NCBI RefSeq assembly: GCF_048571125.1 | Contig: NZ_CP182343.1 | Location: 806,001-870,000 of the forward strand | From: Arcobacter siniprincipis | Lineage (GTDB): Bacteria > Campylobacterota > Campylobacteria > Campylobacterales > Arcobacteraceae | DNA length: 64,000 nucleotides | Direction: 5' to 3' | In this document: in pieces, positions 8,092-17,947 of the stretch | Position numbering within the stretch: position 1 is the first letter of the stretch | How the letters are laid out: every line of letters begins with the position of its first letter | Position numbers and translations under genes: made by a program | The notes under the pieces: generated by a model | Told to the model about the DNA's origin: nothing | What the model saw: only the letters and a program-made list of their open reading frames with translations | The model's database searches: none

Positions 8092-9033
8092 ATGAAAATA
8101 AATGAAAATGAAATAACTCCAAAAGAACTATTTGAAGATAGAAGAAAGTTTTTAAAACTAGGTGCTGCCTCAGTAGTAGCTAGTTCAACTTTGATGGAAC
8201 TAATGGCAAAAGAGAGTTTACCAACACCAAATTTAACTTATAAAAAAGATATAAATGCTAATAATCTAAAATTAAATAGTTTTGAGCAAATCACTTCTTA
8301 CAATAATTTTTATGAATTTACAACTTCAAAAAAAGATGTAAAATATATGGCTCATACTTTGAAACCAAATCCTTGGACTATTGAGATTGATGGACTTGTT
8401 GAAAAGCCATTTACAATTGACATAAAAGATTTGATTAGTTCAAATTCTTTAGAAGAGAGAATTTATAGATTTAGATGTGTTGAGGGCTGGTCTATGGTTG
8501 TTCCATGGATTGGTTTTGAACTTGCTACATTAATAAAAAAATGTAAACCTTTAAGTGATGCAAAATATGTAAGGTTTGAAACTAAATATGACCAAGAGAT
8601 GTTCCCTGACCAAGAAAGGAGTGTTGTTTTTGCAAATATTAAAAACTATCCTTATGTGGAAGGTCTTAGAATGGATGAAGCTATGAATTCTCTTACTCTT
8701 TTAGCTGTGGGACTTTATGGAAAGACTTTAGAAAATCAAAATGGTGCACCATTAAGATTGGTTGTACCTTGGAAATATGGATTTAAATCAATAAAATCAA
8801 TTGCAAAAATATCGTTTGTAAAAGAACAGCCTTTAAATACTTGGCAAGATATAGCTTCAAATGAGTATGGATTTTATGCAAATGTAAATCCCAAAGTTGA
8901 TCATCCAAGATGGAGCCAAGCAAGGGAAAGAGTTTTAGGTAAATTTCTAAAACAAGATACTTTGATGTTTAATGGTTATGAAAAAGAAGTTGCTTATATG
9001 TATAAAGGAATGGATTTAAGAAAGAACTTTTAA
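8092..9033 (+). CDS. msrP: Protein-methionine-sulfoxide reductase catalytic subunit MsrP
   Basis: A 313-residue periplasmic molybdopterin enzyme that repairs oxidised methionines in envelope proteins. The N-terminus has a Tat signal (DRRKFLKLGAASVVASS, about residues 16-32). The Mo-coordinating cysteine is Cys129 in RFRCVEGWSMVVPW. The C-terminal region keeps GAPLRLVVPWKYGFKSIK. The gene overlaps its membrane partner msrQ by one base (TAATG). The length matches the family. Confidence 0.94.
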   Translation: MKINENEITPKELFEDRRKFLKLGAASVVASSTLMELMAKESLPTPNLTYKKDINANNLKLNSFEQITSYNNFYEFTTSKKDVKYMAHTLKPNPWTIEIDGLVEKPFTIDIKDLISSNSLEERIYRFRCVEGWSMVVPWIGFELATLIKKCKPLSDAKYVRFETKYDQEMFPDQERSVVFANIKNYPYVEGLRMDEAMNSLTLLAVGLYGKTLENQNGAPLRLVVPWKYGFKSIKSIAKISFVKEQPLNTWQDIASNEYGFYANVNPKVDHPRWSQARERVLGKFLKQDTLMFNGYEKEVAYMYKGMDLRKNF

Positions 9034-9575
9034 TGAAAGTGTTTATTTTTATACTATTAATTTTGCCATCATTTATTTTGGGATATGAAGTCTTTATAGC
9101 ACAAGATCTTATTGATCCAATAAAATATATCTATACTGTAACAGGTTCAATTGCAATGGTTTTACTCTTTTTTTCAACAACTATTTCACTTATACGAAAA
9201 AGAGTAAATCTAATCTCTTATAGGAAAATGATAGGACTCTTTGGATTTTATTATGTATTTTTGCATTTTTTAAATTTTGTAATCTTGGATATGGAAGTTG
9301 ATTTTACAAAAGTGATAAATGAGACTTTAGAAAAACCATTTATTTATCTAGGAATGATATCTTTTGTTCTTTTAATATTTATGGCTCTTACATCATTTGG
9401 AAAGCTTTTTAAACTATATTTTAAATATCATAAAGTCATATATATAGTGTTAATACTTTCTACCATACATTTTGTTATGGCTCAAAAAGCTTTATCTATT
9501 CCTCAGATGGGATATTTACTGATTATGATTATAATTGGATTTTTAAAATTAAAACAAAGAGTAAAGTTAAATTAA
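9033..9575 (+). CDS. msrQ: Heme-binding membrane subunit MsrQ
   Basis: A 180-residue protein with about five membrane helices of the ferric reductase-like transmembrane family. Histidines that could bind heme are in FYYVFLHFLNF (about residue 76), LYFKYHKVIYIV and STIHFVMA. MsrQ passes electrons from the quinone pool or flavin to MsrP. It starts at the msrP stop. Its last 9 bases overlap the 3' end of the convergent GMC oxidoreductase gene. Confidence 0.9.
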   Translation: MKVFIFILLILPSFILGYEVFIAQDLIDPIKYIYTVTGSIAMVLLFFSTTISLIRKRVNLISYRKMIGLFGFYYVFLHFLNFVILDMEVDFTKVINETLEKPFIYLGMISFVLLIFMALTSFGKLFKLYFKYHKVIYIVLILSTIHFVMAQKALSIPQMGYLLIMIIIGFLKLKQRVKLN

Positions 9576-11228
9576 CTTACTCTTTTTAATATAATCAGCC
9601 ACTCTAAATGAGTTTGCATATATTGTCCAAGTATAAGGAACACTTCCTCCTGTTGGCATAAAACTTCCATCTGTGACAAAAAGGTTTTCTATGTCATGGC
9701 TTTGGCAATATTTGTTTAAGACAGATTTTTTTGGGTCATTACCAAATCTACATCCACCAGCTTGTAAGTTAGCAGAGGGAAGTGGTGAAATATCACTTTT
9801 AATATCACTAGCTCCCATTTGTTTTAAAACAACTATTGCTTTTTGTGCTAAAAAATTACCAACTTTTACATCTTGTGGATGGGCTCCAATTCTAATTGTT
9901 GCAACGGGAACTCCATATTTATCTTTGTATTTTTCATCAATACTTACAAAACAATTATCATTTGGCATCCAGTCTGTAAAAACTTCAAAATTTAGTATTC
10001 TTGATTTTGTAAAGTTTTTGTATATCTTATCTTGTAATTCTTCTCCAAATAAAAGATTTCCATTGTCATCAGACTTTAATCTTAGTGCTTTTCGTATAGG
10101 ATTTGCATGGTCAAATAAGAAATCTATAGTTCCACCTTTAAACTCTTTTGTAAAATACCAATCTTGAAGACCTCTATTCACAAAAAAACCAGTTTCAAAT
10201 AACTTATCTTTTTTTAATATTTTTGTATCAATGATAGCACTACCTTGTCCACCACCTGTAAAAAGCATATTTTTACCAACTTGTCCAGATGAGTTTGCTA
10301 AACCATTTGGAAAATCACTATTTTTTGAGTTTAAAAGAAGTCTTGAACTCTCAACTGCTTGAGTTGCTACAACAAAAAGTTTTGCTTCAACTGTTTTTTC
10401 TATCTTTTCTTTTGTGTAATATACAGCTTTTTCGATTTTTTTATTTTTATTTGTAAGAAGTTTAAAGACAAAGGCATTTGGTATTATTGTAATATCTGTA
10501 TTATTTAAAATAGGTTGTATTAAAGAGGCTCTTGAACTTCCTTTTGCTCCACTTGAACAATTGTACGAACCACAATAGTTCGAATAATAACAGGCATTTC
10601 TTTTATCTTTATTTTGTGAGATAATTGCTCGTGGAACTTTATATGATACATAATCTAGTTTTTCACAGGCTTTATCTATTAAATCAACTATTGGGTGTTC
10701 TTTTAATCTTGAATATGCATAGTTTTTACTACTTCGGGGCTCCGCATGTTCGTATTTTGTATATTCCCCTGATACTCCAATGACTTTTTCGACCATATCA
10801 TAATAGGGTTCCAACTCATCATAAGAGATTGGCCAATCAACAACATTGGCACCTTTATATTTGCCAAAAGTTGATTTTAATTTAAAATCTTTTGGCTTAA
10901 GTCTATGAAAATATCCACTCATAAAATTTGATGAACCACCTAATATATTCCCATTCCAAAAACTCCAACCAGTTTCATATGTAGGAAATTTATACCATTT
11001 GCCATCGATTTTTTCTTCTATTACATGGTATTCATCTTTTAGGTTTGGAGTAAATATATCTCTTCTTGAATAGGCTATTTCATCTTTTGAAAAGTCCTTT
11101 TCTGTGTATATATCACCTTTTTCTAAGATTAATACTTTTTTGCCTTCTTTTGCAAGGGTATAAGCTATTGGTCCAGCACCAGCTCCACTTCCTATAATAC
11201 ATACATCATATATCAATTTTTGCTCCAT
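9567..11228 (-). CDS. GMC family FAD-dependent oxidoreductase (gluconate/sugar dehydrogenase-like large subunit)
   Basis: A 553-residue flavoprotein. The FAD-binding GSGAGAGP motif is at residues 13-20 and EKGDIYTE follows the second strand. GGSSNFMSGYFHR and the C-terminal VTDGSFMPTGGSVPYTWTI match GMC oxidoreductases. It has no signal of its own. The gene upstream encodes a Tat-signal small subunit and overlaps it by 23 bases, so the two are probably co-exported to the periplasm. The substrate (sugar, sugar acid or alcohol) cannot be told from sequence. A cytochrome c subunit, common in such enzymes, is not adjacent. Confidence 0.85.
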   Translation of the reverse strand: MEQKLIYDVCIIGSGAGAGPIAYTLAKEGKKVLILEKGDIYTEKDFSKDEIAYSRRDIFTPNLKDEYHVIEEKIDGKWYKFPTYETGWSFWNGNILGGSSNFMSGYFHRLKPKDFKLKSTFGKYKGANVVDWPISYDELEPYYDMVEKVIGVSGEYTKYEHAEPRSSKNYAYSRLKEHPIVDLIDKACEKLDYVSYKVPRAIISQNKDKRNACYYSNYCGSYNCSSGAKGSSRASLIQPILNNTDITIIPNAFVFKLLTNKNKKIEKAVYYTKEKIEKTVEAKLFVVATQAVESSRLLLNSKNSDFPNGLANSSGQVGKNMLFTGGGQGSAIIDTKILKKDKLFETGFFVNRGLQDWYFTKEFKGGTIDFLFDHANPIRKALRLKSDDNGNLLFGEELQDKIYKNFTKSRILNFEVFTDWMPNDNCFVSIDEKYKDKYGVPVATIRIGAHPQDVKVGNFLAQKAIVVLKQMGASDIKSDISPLPSANLQAGGCRFGNDPKKSVLNKYCQSHDIENLFVTDGSFMPTGGSVPYTWTIYANSFRVADYIKKSKLI

Positions 11229-11700
11229 ATTTTCTTTTTGGTCTTGGAATTCCAGGCTTATGACTTAATGCCATCCAACCTGATTGAAATTTATTCCCAC
11301 CATAAATTGGGTCACTTAGCATGGCTTCAATTCCATAATAAACTAAAATATTAATCCATGAGTTTCCATATTCACTTGAATTTGCTTGTTTTATGATTTC
11401 TAGTTTTTCTTCTTTTGTTGCTTTAAAGAATTCTGGAAAAGTCTCTTTGAAAACTTGAGCTGCATTTAAAATAAGTTCTAAATCATCTTTATCAAAACTA
11501 TAGTGGTCGATATTTTGTTTTAGATATGTAACACTACCAAACTCTTTTGCACTAGGCATTTTTGAAGTTTTTGGTAGAAGTATATTTTGTACTTCTAAAA
11601 TAGTTGTCCAAATTTTATCATCAACATCTTTTGCCATCATGTAACTATTTACAATAATAGGTGTAAGGGAGCTTAGTTTTATAAATGTTCTTCTTTTCAT
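11206..11700 (-). CDS. Gluconate 2-dehydrogenase subunit 3-like protein (Tat signal)
   Basis: A 164-residue small subunit. The N-terminus MKRRTFIKLSSLTPIIV is a Tat signal with twin arginines. The rest resembles the gamma subunit of membrane gluconate dehydrogenases: WTTILEVQNILLP near the start, and SDPIYGGNKFQSGW near the C-terminus. It probably carries the FAD large subunit, encoded by the overlapping downstream gene, through the Tat channel. It has no catalytic motif of its own. Confidence 0.83.
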   Translation of the reverse strand: MKRRTFIKLSSLTPIIVNSYMMAKDVDDKIWTTILEVQNILLPKTSKMPSAKEFGSVTYLKQNIDHYSFDKDDLELILNAAQVFKETFPEFFKATKEEKLEIIKQANSSEYGNSWINILVYYGIEAMLSDPIYGGNKFQSGWMALSHKPGIPRPKRKYGAKIDI

Positions 11701-11830
11701 AGTTTTATCTTATATAAATTTTGTAAATCTTTTGTGTAGTAATTATTATATCATAGCTTTAATTTTTACTATTTAATAAAGCACTTTATGATACTATTCG
11801 CAAATGACAAATAAAATGAATATATACTAA

Positions 11831-13873
11831 ATGCCTTTATCTAATCTAAACGAAGAACAATTATCAGCTGCTACATGTAAACCAGGCTTTAACCTTATTA
11901 TTGCAAGTGCAGGGACTGGAAAAACATCTACAATTGTTGGAAGAATTGCTACCTTAATTAATGGTGGAGTTAAACCTTCTGAAATAATACTTTTGACTTT
12001 TACAAATAAAGCTGCCCAAGAGATGGTACAAAGGGTTTCTAAATTTTTTGGTAAAGACACAGCTGGTGCTATCATGGCTGGAACTTTTCACAGTGTAAGT
12101 TATAAATTAATAAAACAATTACAAGTAAATATTACACTTAAACAACCAAATGAGTTGAAAACACTTTTTAAATCTATTTATGAAAAAAGAGTTTTTTTTG
12201 AAAGAGATGATTCAACAAGTCCATATGATGGAGGCTATTTATATGATATTTATTCTTTATATTTAAACTCTAAAAATAATGAAGAGTTTGGGGATTGGAT
12301 AGTTGAAAAAAATGCTGGACATGAGATTTATACTGCTATTTATGAAGATGTAATCAAAGAGTTTCATACATTAAAAAAAGAGTACGGTTATGCCAATTTT
12401 GATGATTTATTAACTATTATGCTTGAACTTCTTGAGACAAATGATTTTGATTTTAAAGAAATTCTTGTAGATGAATATCAAGATACAAATCCTTTACAGG
12501 GAAAATTATTAGAAGCTTTTAAACCAAAATCACTTTTTTGTGTAGGTGATTATGACCAAAGTATTTATGCTTTTAATGGCTCTGACATTGGGATTATTTC
12601 TACCTTTGCTGATAGGTATGAGGGTGCAAAAGTTTTTACTTTAAGAAAAAACTATCGTTCAACTAGACCAATTTTACAACTTGCAACAAAAGTGATTGAA
12701 CACAATGAAAGAATTTATGATAAAAATCTTGAAGTAGTAAGACAAGATGCAGAACATTCTCCTAGACTATTAACTTTTAATGAACTTTTTGATCAATATG
12801 AGCATATCTCAAAACTAATTTCACAAAGTACCACACCACATATAGATATAGCGATAATATTTAGAAATAATTCAAGTGCAGATGGTATAGAAGCAAACTT
12901 AAGAGAATTTTCAATACCAGCAAAAAGAAAAGGCGGAAAGAGTTTTTTTGAAGCTGCTGAGGTAAAATTTGTATTAGATATTATTACTTTACTGAAAAGT
13001 CATAATGATATGATGGCAGCTATTCATATTTTGGAGTATGGAAAAGGAATAGGAAAAGCTATAGCAAAAGATATATTTGATGCTTTGATGAAGTTAGGGC
13101 ATGGAGATTTATTTCAAGGTTTATTTAATCCAGACCCAAATATAAAAAGTCCATATGTATCAACAAAAACAAAGAATATACAGTTAGGGCTTTTTGATGA
13201 TTTTGCAGAATTAGGTTCTGTTTCTAAATTCAAAGATTGTGGTTTTGATGATAAATTTTTAGGAAATCCAATCTTAAAACATCCAAAACTTTGTGTTGAA
13301 GGTGGAGAGTTTTTATTTGAATTTTATTTGATAGTAAAAGATTTAAAAAGAATAAAAAACCCAAGAAGTGCTATTGATCATATTTTCAAATCAAATTTAT
13401 ATGACCATTTAATTGAAATGCTTTCTAACAAAAGAGCTACAAGAAAAGATGGACAAATTGACCCTGCTATGAAACAAACTTCAATTGTAAGAATAAATAG
13501 AAAAATAACTTTATTGAAATCTTTATCTTATAATTATAGCGATATAGAAAAATTTATAAATGCCATGGTTTTAGGTGGTAGTGAGATGAGTGAAGGTGAT
13601 GGTGTAAATTTACTATCTGTTCATGCATCTAAGGGCTTAGAGTTTAAAGAAGTTTATGTAATAGATTTGATGAATGGAAGGTTTCCAAATCAAAAATTAA
13701 TCGCAAAAGGTGGAAGTATAGAGGAAGAAAGACGGCTGTTTTATGTGGCAGTTACTAGAGCAAAAGATATTTTGTATCTCTCTTATGCAAAGTATGATAA
13801 AGTTAAAAAATTAAGTTTTGTGCATTCTCAGTTTTTAAAAGAAGCTGGACTTATAAAAGATGAAAGTGAGTAA
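11831..13873 (+). CDS. UvrD/Rep-type superfamily 1 DNA helicase
   Basis: A 680-residue ATP-dependent 3'-5' helicase. Motif I SAGTGKT lies at residues 26-32, motif Ia is LTFTNKAAQEM, motif II is DEYQDTN, motif III is GDYDQSIYAFNG, motif IV/V includes VHASKGLEF, and motif VI is VAVTRAKD. This is the complete PcrA/UvrD/Rep set. The C-terminal region is shorter than in UvrD. The start ATG has no convincing Shine-Dalgarno. The role in repair or replication restart is known for the family; which one applies here is open. Confidence 0.9.
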   Translation: MPLSNLNEEQLSAATCKPGFNLIIASAGTGKTSTIVGRIATLINGGVKPSEIILLTFTNKAAQEMVQRVSKFFGKDTAGAIMAGTFHSVSYKLIKQLQVNITLKQPNELKTLFKSIYEKRVFFERDDSTSPYDGGYLYDIYSLYLNSKNNEEFGDWIVEKNAGHEIYTAIYEDVIKEFHTLKKEYGYANFDDLLTIMLELLETNDFDFKEILVDEYQDTNPLQGKLLEAFKPKSLFCVGDYDQSIYAFNGSDIGIISTFADRYEGAKVFTLRKNYRSTRPILQLATKVIEHNERIYDKNLEVVRQDAEHSPRLLTFNELFDQYEHISKLISQSTTPHIDIAIIFRNNSSADGIEANLREFSIPAKRKGGKSFFEAAEVKFVLDIITLLKSHNDMMAAIHILEYGKGIGKAIAKDIFDALMKLGHGDLFQGLFNPDPNIKSPYVSTKTKNIQLGLFDDFAELGSVSKFKDCGFDDKFLGNPILKHPKLCVEGGEFLFEFYLIVKDLKRIKNPRSAIDHIFKSNLYDHLIEMLSNKRATRKDGQIDPAMKQTSIVRINRKITLLKSLSYNYSDIEKFINAMVLGGSEMSEGDGVNLLSVHASKGLEFKEVYVIDLMNGRFPNQKLIAKGGSIEEERRLFYVAVTRAKDILYLSYAKYDKVKKLSFVHSQFLKEAGLIKDESE

Positions 13874-14004
13874 TTAAAAGCTTCGGTAAATAAATTATTT
13901 TTAAGACTAAGTTAATAATTAGTTAATTAATAATAACATATTGAAGATAGAATAGACCTATCTAAATAAAGAGAAATGCTTTTAATTCTTTTGAGGTATA
14001 CAAT

Positions 14005-16722
14005 ATGAAACTCACTCTTTCAAAAATAAATTTCTTAAATATTTTTTCAATAATAGTTATTTTTTCAATTATACTGGGCTTTTTTATTTATGAATTTAAT
14101 CAAGACTTATATGAAAAAAAAGTGATCTCACTAGAAAAAAGTTATTATTTAAAAAATAAAGCAATAATCAAAAATGAAATACAAAGAGCTATAAGAAGAA
14201 TAGAAGTAATAAATAATTTGATTTATGAAAAGAATGAATCTATTTTAAAGGAAAAGGTAAATTTTGTCAAAAATTTATTTGATTCTAATGATGACAAAAA
14301 TTTCGATGTCATTTTGACTAAATATAAAAAAGAACTAAATTTATTAAAATGGGATAATGGAACAGGTTATTTTTATATATTTGATAAAAATGGAAAAATT
14401 TTATACCATGGTGGCAATAAAAAATATATAAATACTAATATATTTGAATCAGCTAAAACAAATGATAGTTTATATCAATTTTTAAAAGAGACTTTAGTTT
14501 TAGATGAAAACTATGGTTCTTATAAATGGTACAAACCAAATGAAAGTCCAAAGGAAATTTACAAAAAATATGTATATATAAAAAGAGATGAAAAACATGA
14601 TATTTTTATAGCAGCTGGTGTTTACAAAAAAGAAATAGATAAAAAGATACAAGAATTAGTTTTTAATGATTTTAGAAAAGATAAATTTGGTGATAACAAA
14701 TATGGCTATTTTTGGATATTAGGATTAGACAAAGTTATGAAAATGCATGCACTTAATCCTGAAATTGAAGGTAGAATAAATGATGATGTACTTTCTACAG
14801 ATGGAAGAATTCTCAATGACATTAGTATAAAAATGGCTTTAAACGGTGGAGGGTATGTAAATTACAAATGGATAAGGCCAGACACAAAAAAAGAAGATGA
14901 AAAATTTTCTTATGTAAAATTAATACCTAATTGGAATTTTATCATTGGTGCAGGATTTTATGTTACAGAACTACAAAATATATTAAAAGAAGAAAAAAAA
15001 TCTCTAAAAGAGTTATCTGATGAATATTTGATAAAAGTTTTTATTGTTCTTACTATTTTGATTTCTATATCTTTGATGATAGCAAGATATCTTTCTTTAA
15101 AAATTCATAATGTTGAAATAGAAAGAGAAGATCAAATGAATATTCTAGAACAATATAAGTTATTGTTAGATAGAAGTGCTGTTGTTTCTAAGACAGATAA
15201 AGATGGGATTATTACTTATGTAAATGGTAGCTTTGAAAAAATAAGTGGATTTAATAAGAATGAACTTATAGGAGTGACACATAAACTAATTGCTCACCCA
15301 GATACTCCAAGAAGTCAATCTAAAAAATTATGGGATACTATTTTAAAAGGGAAGATTTGGAAAGGTATTCTTAAAAATAAAAGAAAAGATGGTGATAGTT
15401 ATTATAATAGTATTACTATTATTCCAATAAAAGATTCCCAAGGTAATATTCAAGAGTTTATATCAGCAGGTACAATAGTTACTGAACTAATAGAAAATCG
15501 ATCAAAACTTAAAAATCTATTTAAAACTGATGCCTTAACAGGTTTAGCAAATAGAGTAAGTTTGATAGACCAAATTTCTAAGCAAAAAAGTGGAACTTTA
15601 GCATTAATTAATATTGATAGATTTAAAGAAATAAATGATAGTTATAGTCACATTATTGGTGATGAGGTAATAAAAACATTTGCTGATAGATTATTTAAAT
15701 ATTTTAATGAAAAAGGGTATGAATTATATAGATTGCAATCTGATATTTTTGCACTTACTATAAATAATAAAGATAACATAATTGTTGATATAAAGAATTT
15801 TATGAATACATTAGGAAAAGAACCTTATTTATTTGAAAAAAATAAATTCATGCTTACATATACTTGTGGAATAGCATCTAATAGTGAGAATTTATTAACT
15901 TATGCAGATATTGCACTAAGCGAAGCTAAAAATAAAAAAGTAAAAATAAAAGAGTATAACCCTTCTATGAAAAATGTTGAAGAGTTTAAAAATAACTTAT
16001 TGTGGGTAGAAAGACTACACCTTGCAATAAAAGAAAATAGAATCTTTCCCCATTATCAACCTATATATAACTATAAAACTGGGAAAATCGATAAATATGA
16101 AGCTTTAATGAGATTAGAATTAGATGGAAAAATCATATATCCAAATGAGTACTTAGATATTGCTAAAAAAACAAAGTTATACTCAGAATTAACATATAAG
16201 ATGGTGGAAAAGGTAATAAGTAAATTTGCAACTAATAATTATGAATTTTCACTTAATTTATGTATTGAAGATCTGATGAATGAAGAACTGATGATATATG
16301 TGTTTGATTATGCAGAACAAAAAGGTGTATTTGATAGGATGGTTTTAGAAATCGTTGAATCAGAAGAGATAGATGATAGTGATTATATAAATAAACTTCT
16401 TAGAAAATTTAAAAATGAAGGTGTAAAAATAGCAATAGATGATTTTGGTAGCGGTTATTCAAATTATGACTATTTGATTAAGTTACAAGCTGATTATCTA
16501 AAAATTGATGGTTCAATCATAAAATTAATCGAAAATGATAGTAGGACACAAGATGTTGTAAAATCAATTTTTGAGTTTGCTCAAAAGTCTAATATAAAAG
16601 TTATTGCAGAGTTTGTAAGTAATGAAAATATAGATAAGATATTAAGAGAAATAGGCATAGATTATGCACAAGGTTTTTATTATGGAAAGCCAGAAGCTAA
16701 ATTAATTGATGAAATAAATTAA
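14005..16722 (+). CDS. Cache-PAS-GGDEF-EAL c-di-GMP protein, predicted phosphodiesterase
   Basis: A 905-residue membrane sensor. TM1 is about residues 10-30, followed by a periplasmic double Cache-like region with two repeats (GYFYIFDKNGKILYHGG and GYFWILGLDKVMKMHA), then TM2 about 345-365. A PAS domain follows (390-500, TYVNGSFEKISGF), then GGDEF (about 510-645) and EAL (about 665-900). The GGDEF site is degenerate (RLQSDIFAL), so no cyclase activity is expected. The EAL domain keeps YEALMRLE, IDDFGSGYSNY and YLKIDGS, so it is probably an active phosphodiesterase. It converges on a diguanylate cyclase gene with a 4-base overlap. Confidence 0.9.
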   Translation: MKLTLSKINFLNIFSIIVIFSIILGFFIYEFNQDLYEKKVISLEKSYYLKNKAIIKNEIQRAIRRIEVINNLIYEKNESILKEKVNFVKNLFDSNDDKNFDVILTKYKKELNLLKWDNGTGYFYIFDKNGKILYHGGNKKYINTNIFESAKTNDSLYQFLKETLVLDENYGSYKWYKPNESPKEIYKKYVYIKRDEKHDIFIAAGVYKKEIDKKIQELVFNDFRKDKFGDNKYGYFWILGLDKVMKMHALNPEIEGRINDDVLSTDGRILNDISIKMALNGGGYVNYKWIRPDTKKEDEKFSYVKLIPNWNFIIGAGFYVTELQNILKEEKKSLKELSDEYLIKVFIVLTILISISLMIARYLSLKIHNVEIEREDQMNILEQYKLLLDRSAVVSKTDKDGIITYVNGSFEKISGFNKNELIGVTHKLIAHPDTPRSQSKKLWDTILKGKIWKGILKNKRKDGDSYYNSITIIPIKDSQGNIQEFISAGTIVTELIENRSKLKNLFKTDALTGLANRVSLIDQISKQKSGTLALINIDRFKEINDSYSHIIGDEVIKTFADRLFKYFNEKGYELYRLQSDIFALTINNKDNIIVDIKNFMNTLGKEPYLFEKNKFMLTYTCGIASNSENLLTYADIALSEAKNKKVKIKEYNPSMKNVEEFKNNLLWVERLHLAIKENRIFPHYQPIYNYKTGKIDKYEALMRLELDGKIIYPNEYLDIAKKTKLYSELTYKMVEKVISKFATNNYEFSLNLCIEDLMNEELMIYVFDYAEQKGVFDRMVLEIVESEEIDDSDYINKLLRKFKNEGVKIAIDDFGSGYSNYDYLIKLQADYLKIDGSIIKLIENDSRTQDVVKSIFEFAQKSNIKVIAEFVSNENIDKILREIGIDYAQGFYYGKPEAKLIDEIN

Positions 16723-17819
16723 GATATTCTTCCTCTTACTCTATTTTTTCCTTTATTTTTTGCATCATAAAGCATATCATCTGCATTTTTGATTATTTCA
16801 TCGATTGTATTTGTATTAGTGGAATCACTGACTCCAAAACTAGCCGTAATAAATAGGTCTGAATAAGGTACTCTTATTACTAAGGTTTCAATCATTTTTC
16901 TAATGTCTTCTGCAATAGTTATTGCTATATCAATTTTTTCATTGGGAATAGCAATAATAAATTCTTCTCCACCTAGTCTTCCAAATATAGTATCTTCACT
17001 TAAATAATTATTTATAGTACCTGCAAATAGTTTTAGAACTTTATCTCCCATTTCATGGCCATATGTATCATTAAATTTCTTAAAGTTATCTATATCTATC
17101 ATTATTATACTCATAGGTTTATTTGATTTCTTTTGATTTTGGAACATTGAATTTGCATGCAAAAAGAAACTTCTTCTATTTTTTATTTGGGTCAAATAAT
17201 CTGTATGTGCTAAATCAAAAAGTTTAAGGTTAACTTTTTCCAATTCTTTTAAAGTGTGAGTAATTTGACTTGTTCGTTCATTTACTTTAGTTTCTAAATT
17301 ATCATTAACTATTAAAATGTGTTTTTGATATGTGCTTGTAATTATAATGGTTAATATTAAAAAGATAATTGATAAAGAAGAAAAAATTTGAATTGAGTTT
17401 TTACTTGCGATTATTATATTTTGCTTTGATTTTGTTTTGATGTGTAAGATAAGTTTATTCTTCATATCAAGAAAATGAAAGTCATTAATTAAAAATAAAT
17501 TCAATTTATAAGTATCTACTTTAATATTTTCTTTATTAATTCTTTTACTGTGTATAGTTGTTTTTATTAAACATTCGTCAAAGTGATTCTCACATATTCT
17601 TTTTACTTCTTGATAGTAAGACTTTTCTTTTAAATTTGTTTTTTGAGTAGAAATATTTAATACATAAATAAAGTTTTTTATATCTTTATTATTTTGGGTT
17701 TGTTCAATTTCTTTATATATACCCATAGAGTAATTGTAACAAATATAGAGGAATAAAAAAGTAATAATCACCAATGGTAACAAAAATACAATAGTCTTAT
17801 CATCAAATAATTTTTTCAT
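16719..17819 (-). CDS. Membrane diguanylate cyclase (GGDEF)
   Basis: A 366-residue protein with TM1 at about residues 9-29, a periplasmic region of about 115 residues, TM2 at about 145-165, a short coiled linker and a GGDEF domain (about 205-360). The active site is GRLGGEEF, intact, and the DYLTQIKNRR entry and DIDNFKKFNDTYGHEMGD are canonical. The product-inhibition RxxD motif is absent (LSED at that position). It makes c-di-GMP in response to an unknown periplasmic signal. It converges with the Cache-PAS phosphodiesterase and may act against it. Confidence 0.9.
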   Translation of the reverse strand: MKKLFDDKTIVFLLPLVIITFLFLYICYNYSMGIYKEIEQTQNNKDIKNFIYVLNISTQKTNLKEKSYYQEVKRICENHFDECLIKTTIHSKRINKENIKVDTYKLNLFLINDFHFLDMKNKLILHIKTKSKQNIIIASKNSIQIFSSLSIIFLILTIIITSTYQKHILIVNDNLETKVNERTSQITHTLKELEKVNLKLFDLAHTDYLTQIKNRRSFFLHANSMFQNQKKSNKPMSIIMIDIDNFKKFNDTYGHEMGDKVLKLFAGTINNYLSEDTIFGRLGGEEFIIAIPNEKIDIAITIAEDIRKMIETLVIRVPYSDLFITASFGVSDSTNTNTIDEIIKNADDMLYDAKNKGKNRVRGRIS

Positions 17820-17912
17820 GTTATCCTTACAATTTAAAAATAATTATTATACTACTTTTGTGTTTAAAAAAACTTTTTTTTGCCATTAATCTTTTATATA
17901 CACAAAATTAGG

Positions 17913-17918
17913 TATAAT
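17913..17918 (+). promoter_or_regulatory. -10 element (TATAAT) of the valS promoter
   Basis: A perfect TATAAT preceded by TTAGG lies 30 bases before the valS ATG. A GGAT Shine-Dalgarno stands 6 bases before the ATG. Confidence 0.5.
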
Positions 17919-17947
17919 CGCGTAATTTTAGATAAATAGGATAATTT

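Noticed and set aside
9673..10167. Plus-strand 164-residue frame inside the GMC oxidoreductase gene
   Set aside because: Antisense shadow of a clear flavoprotein gene.
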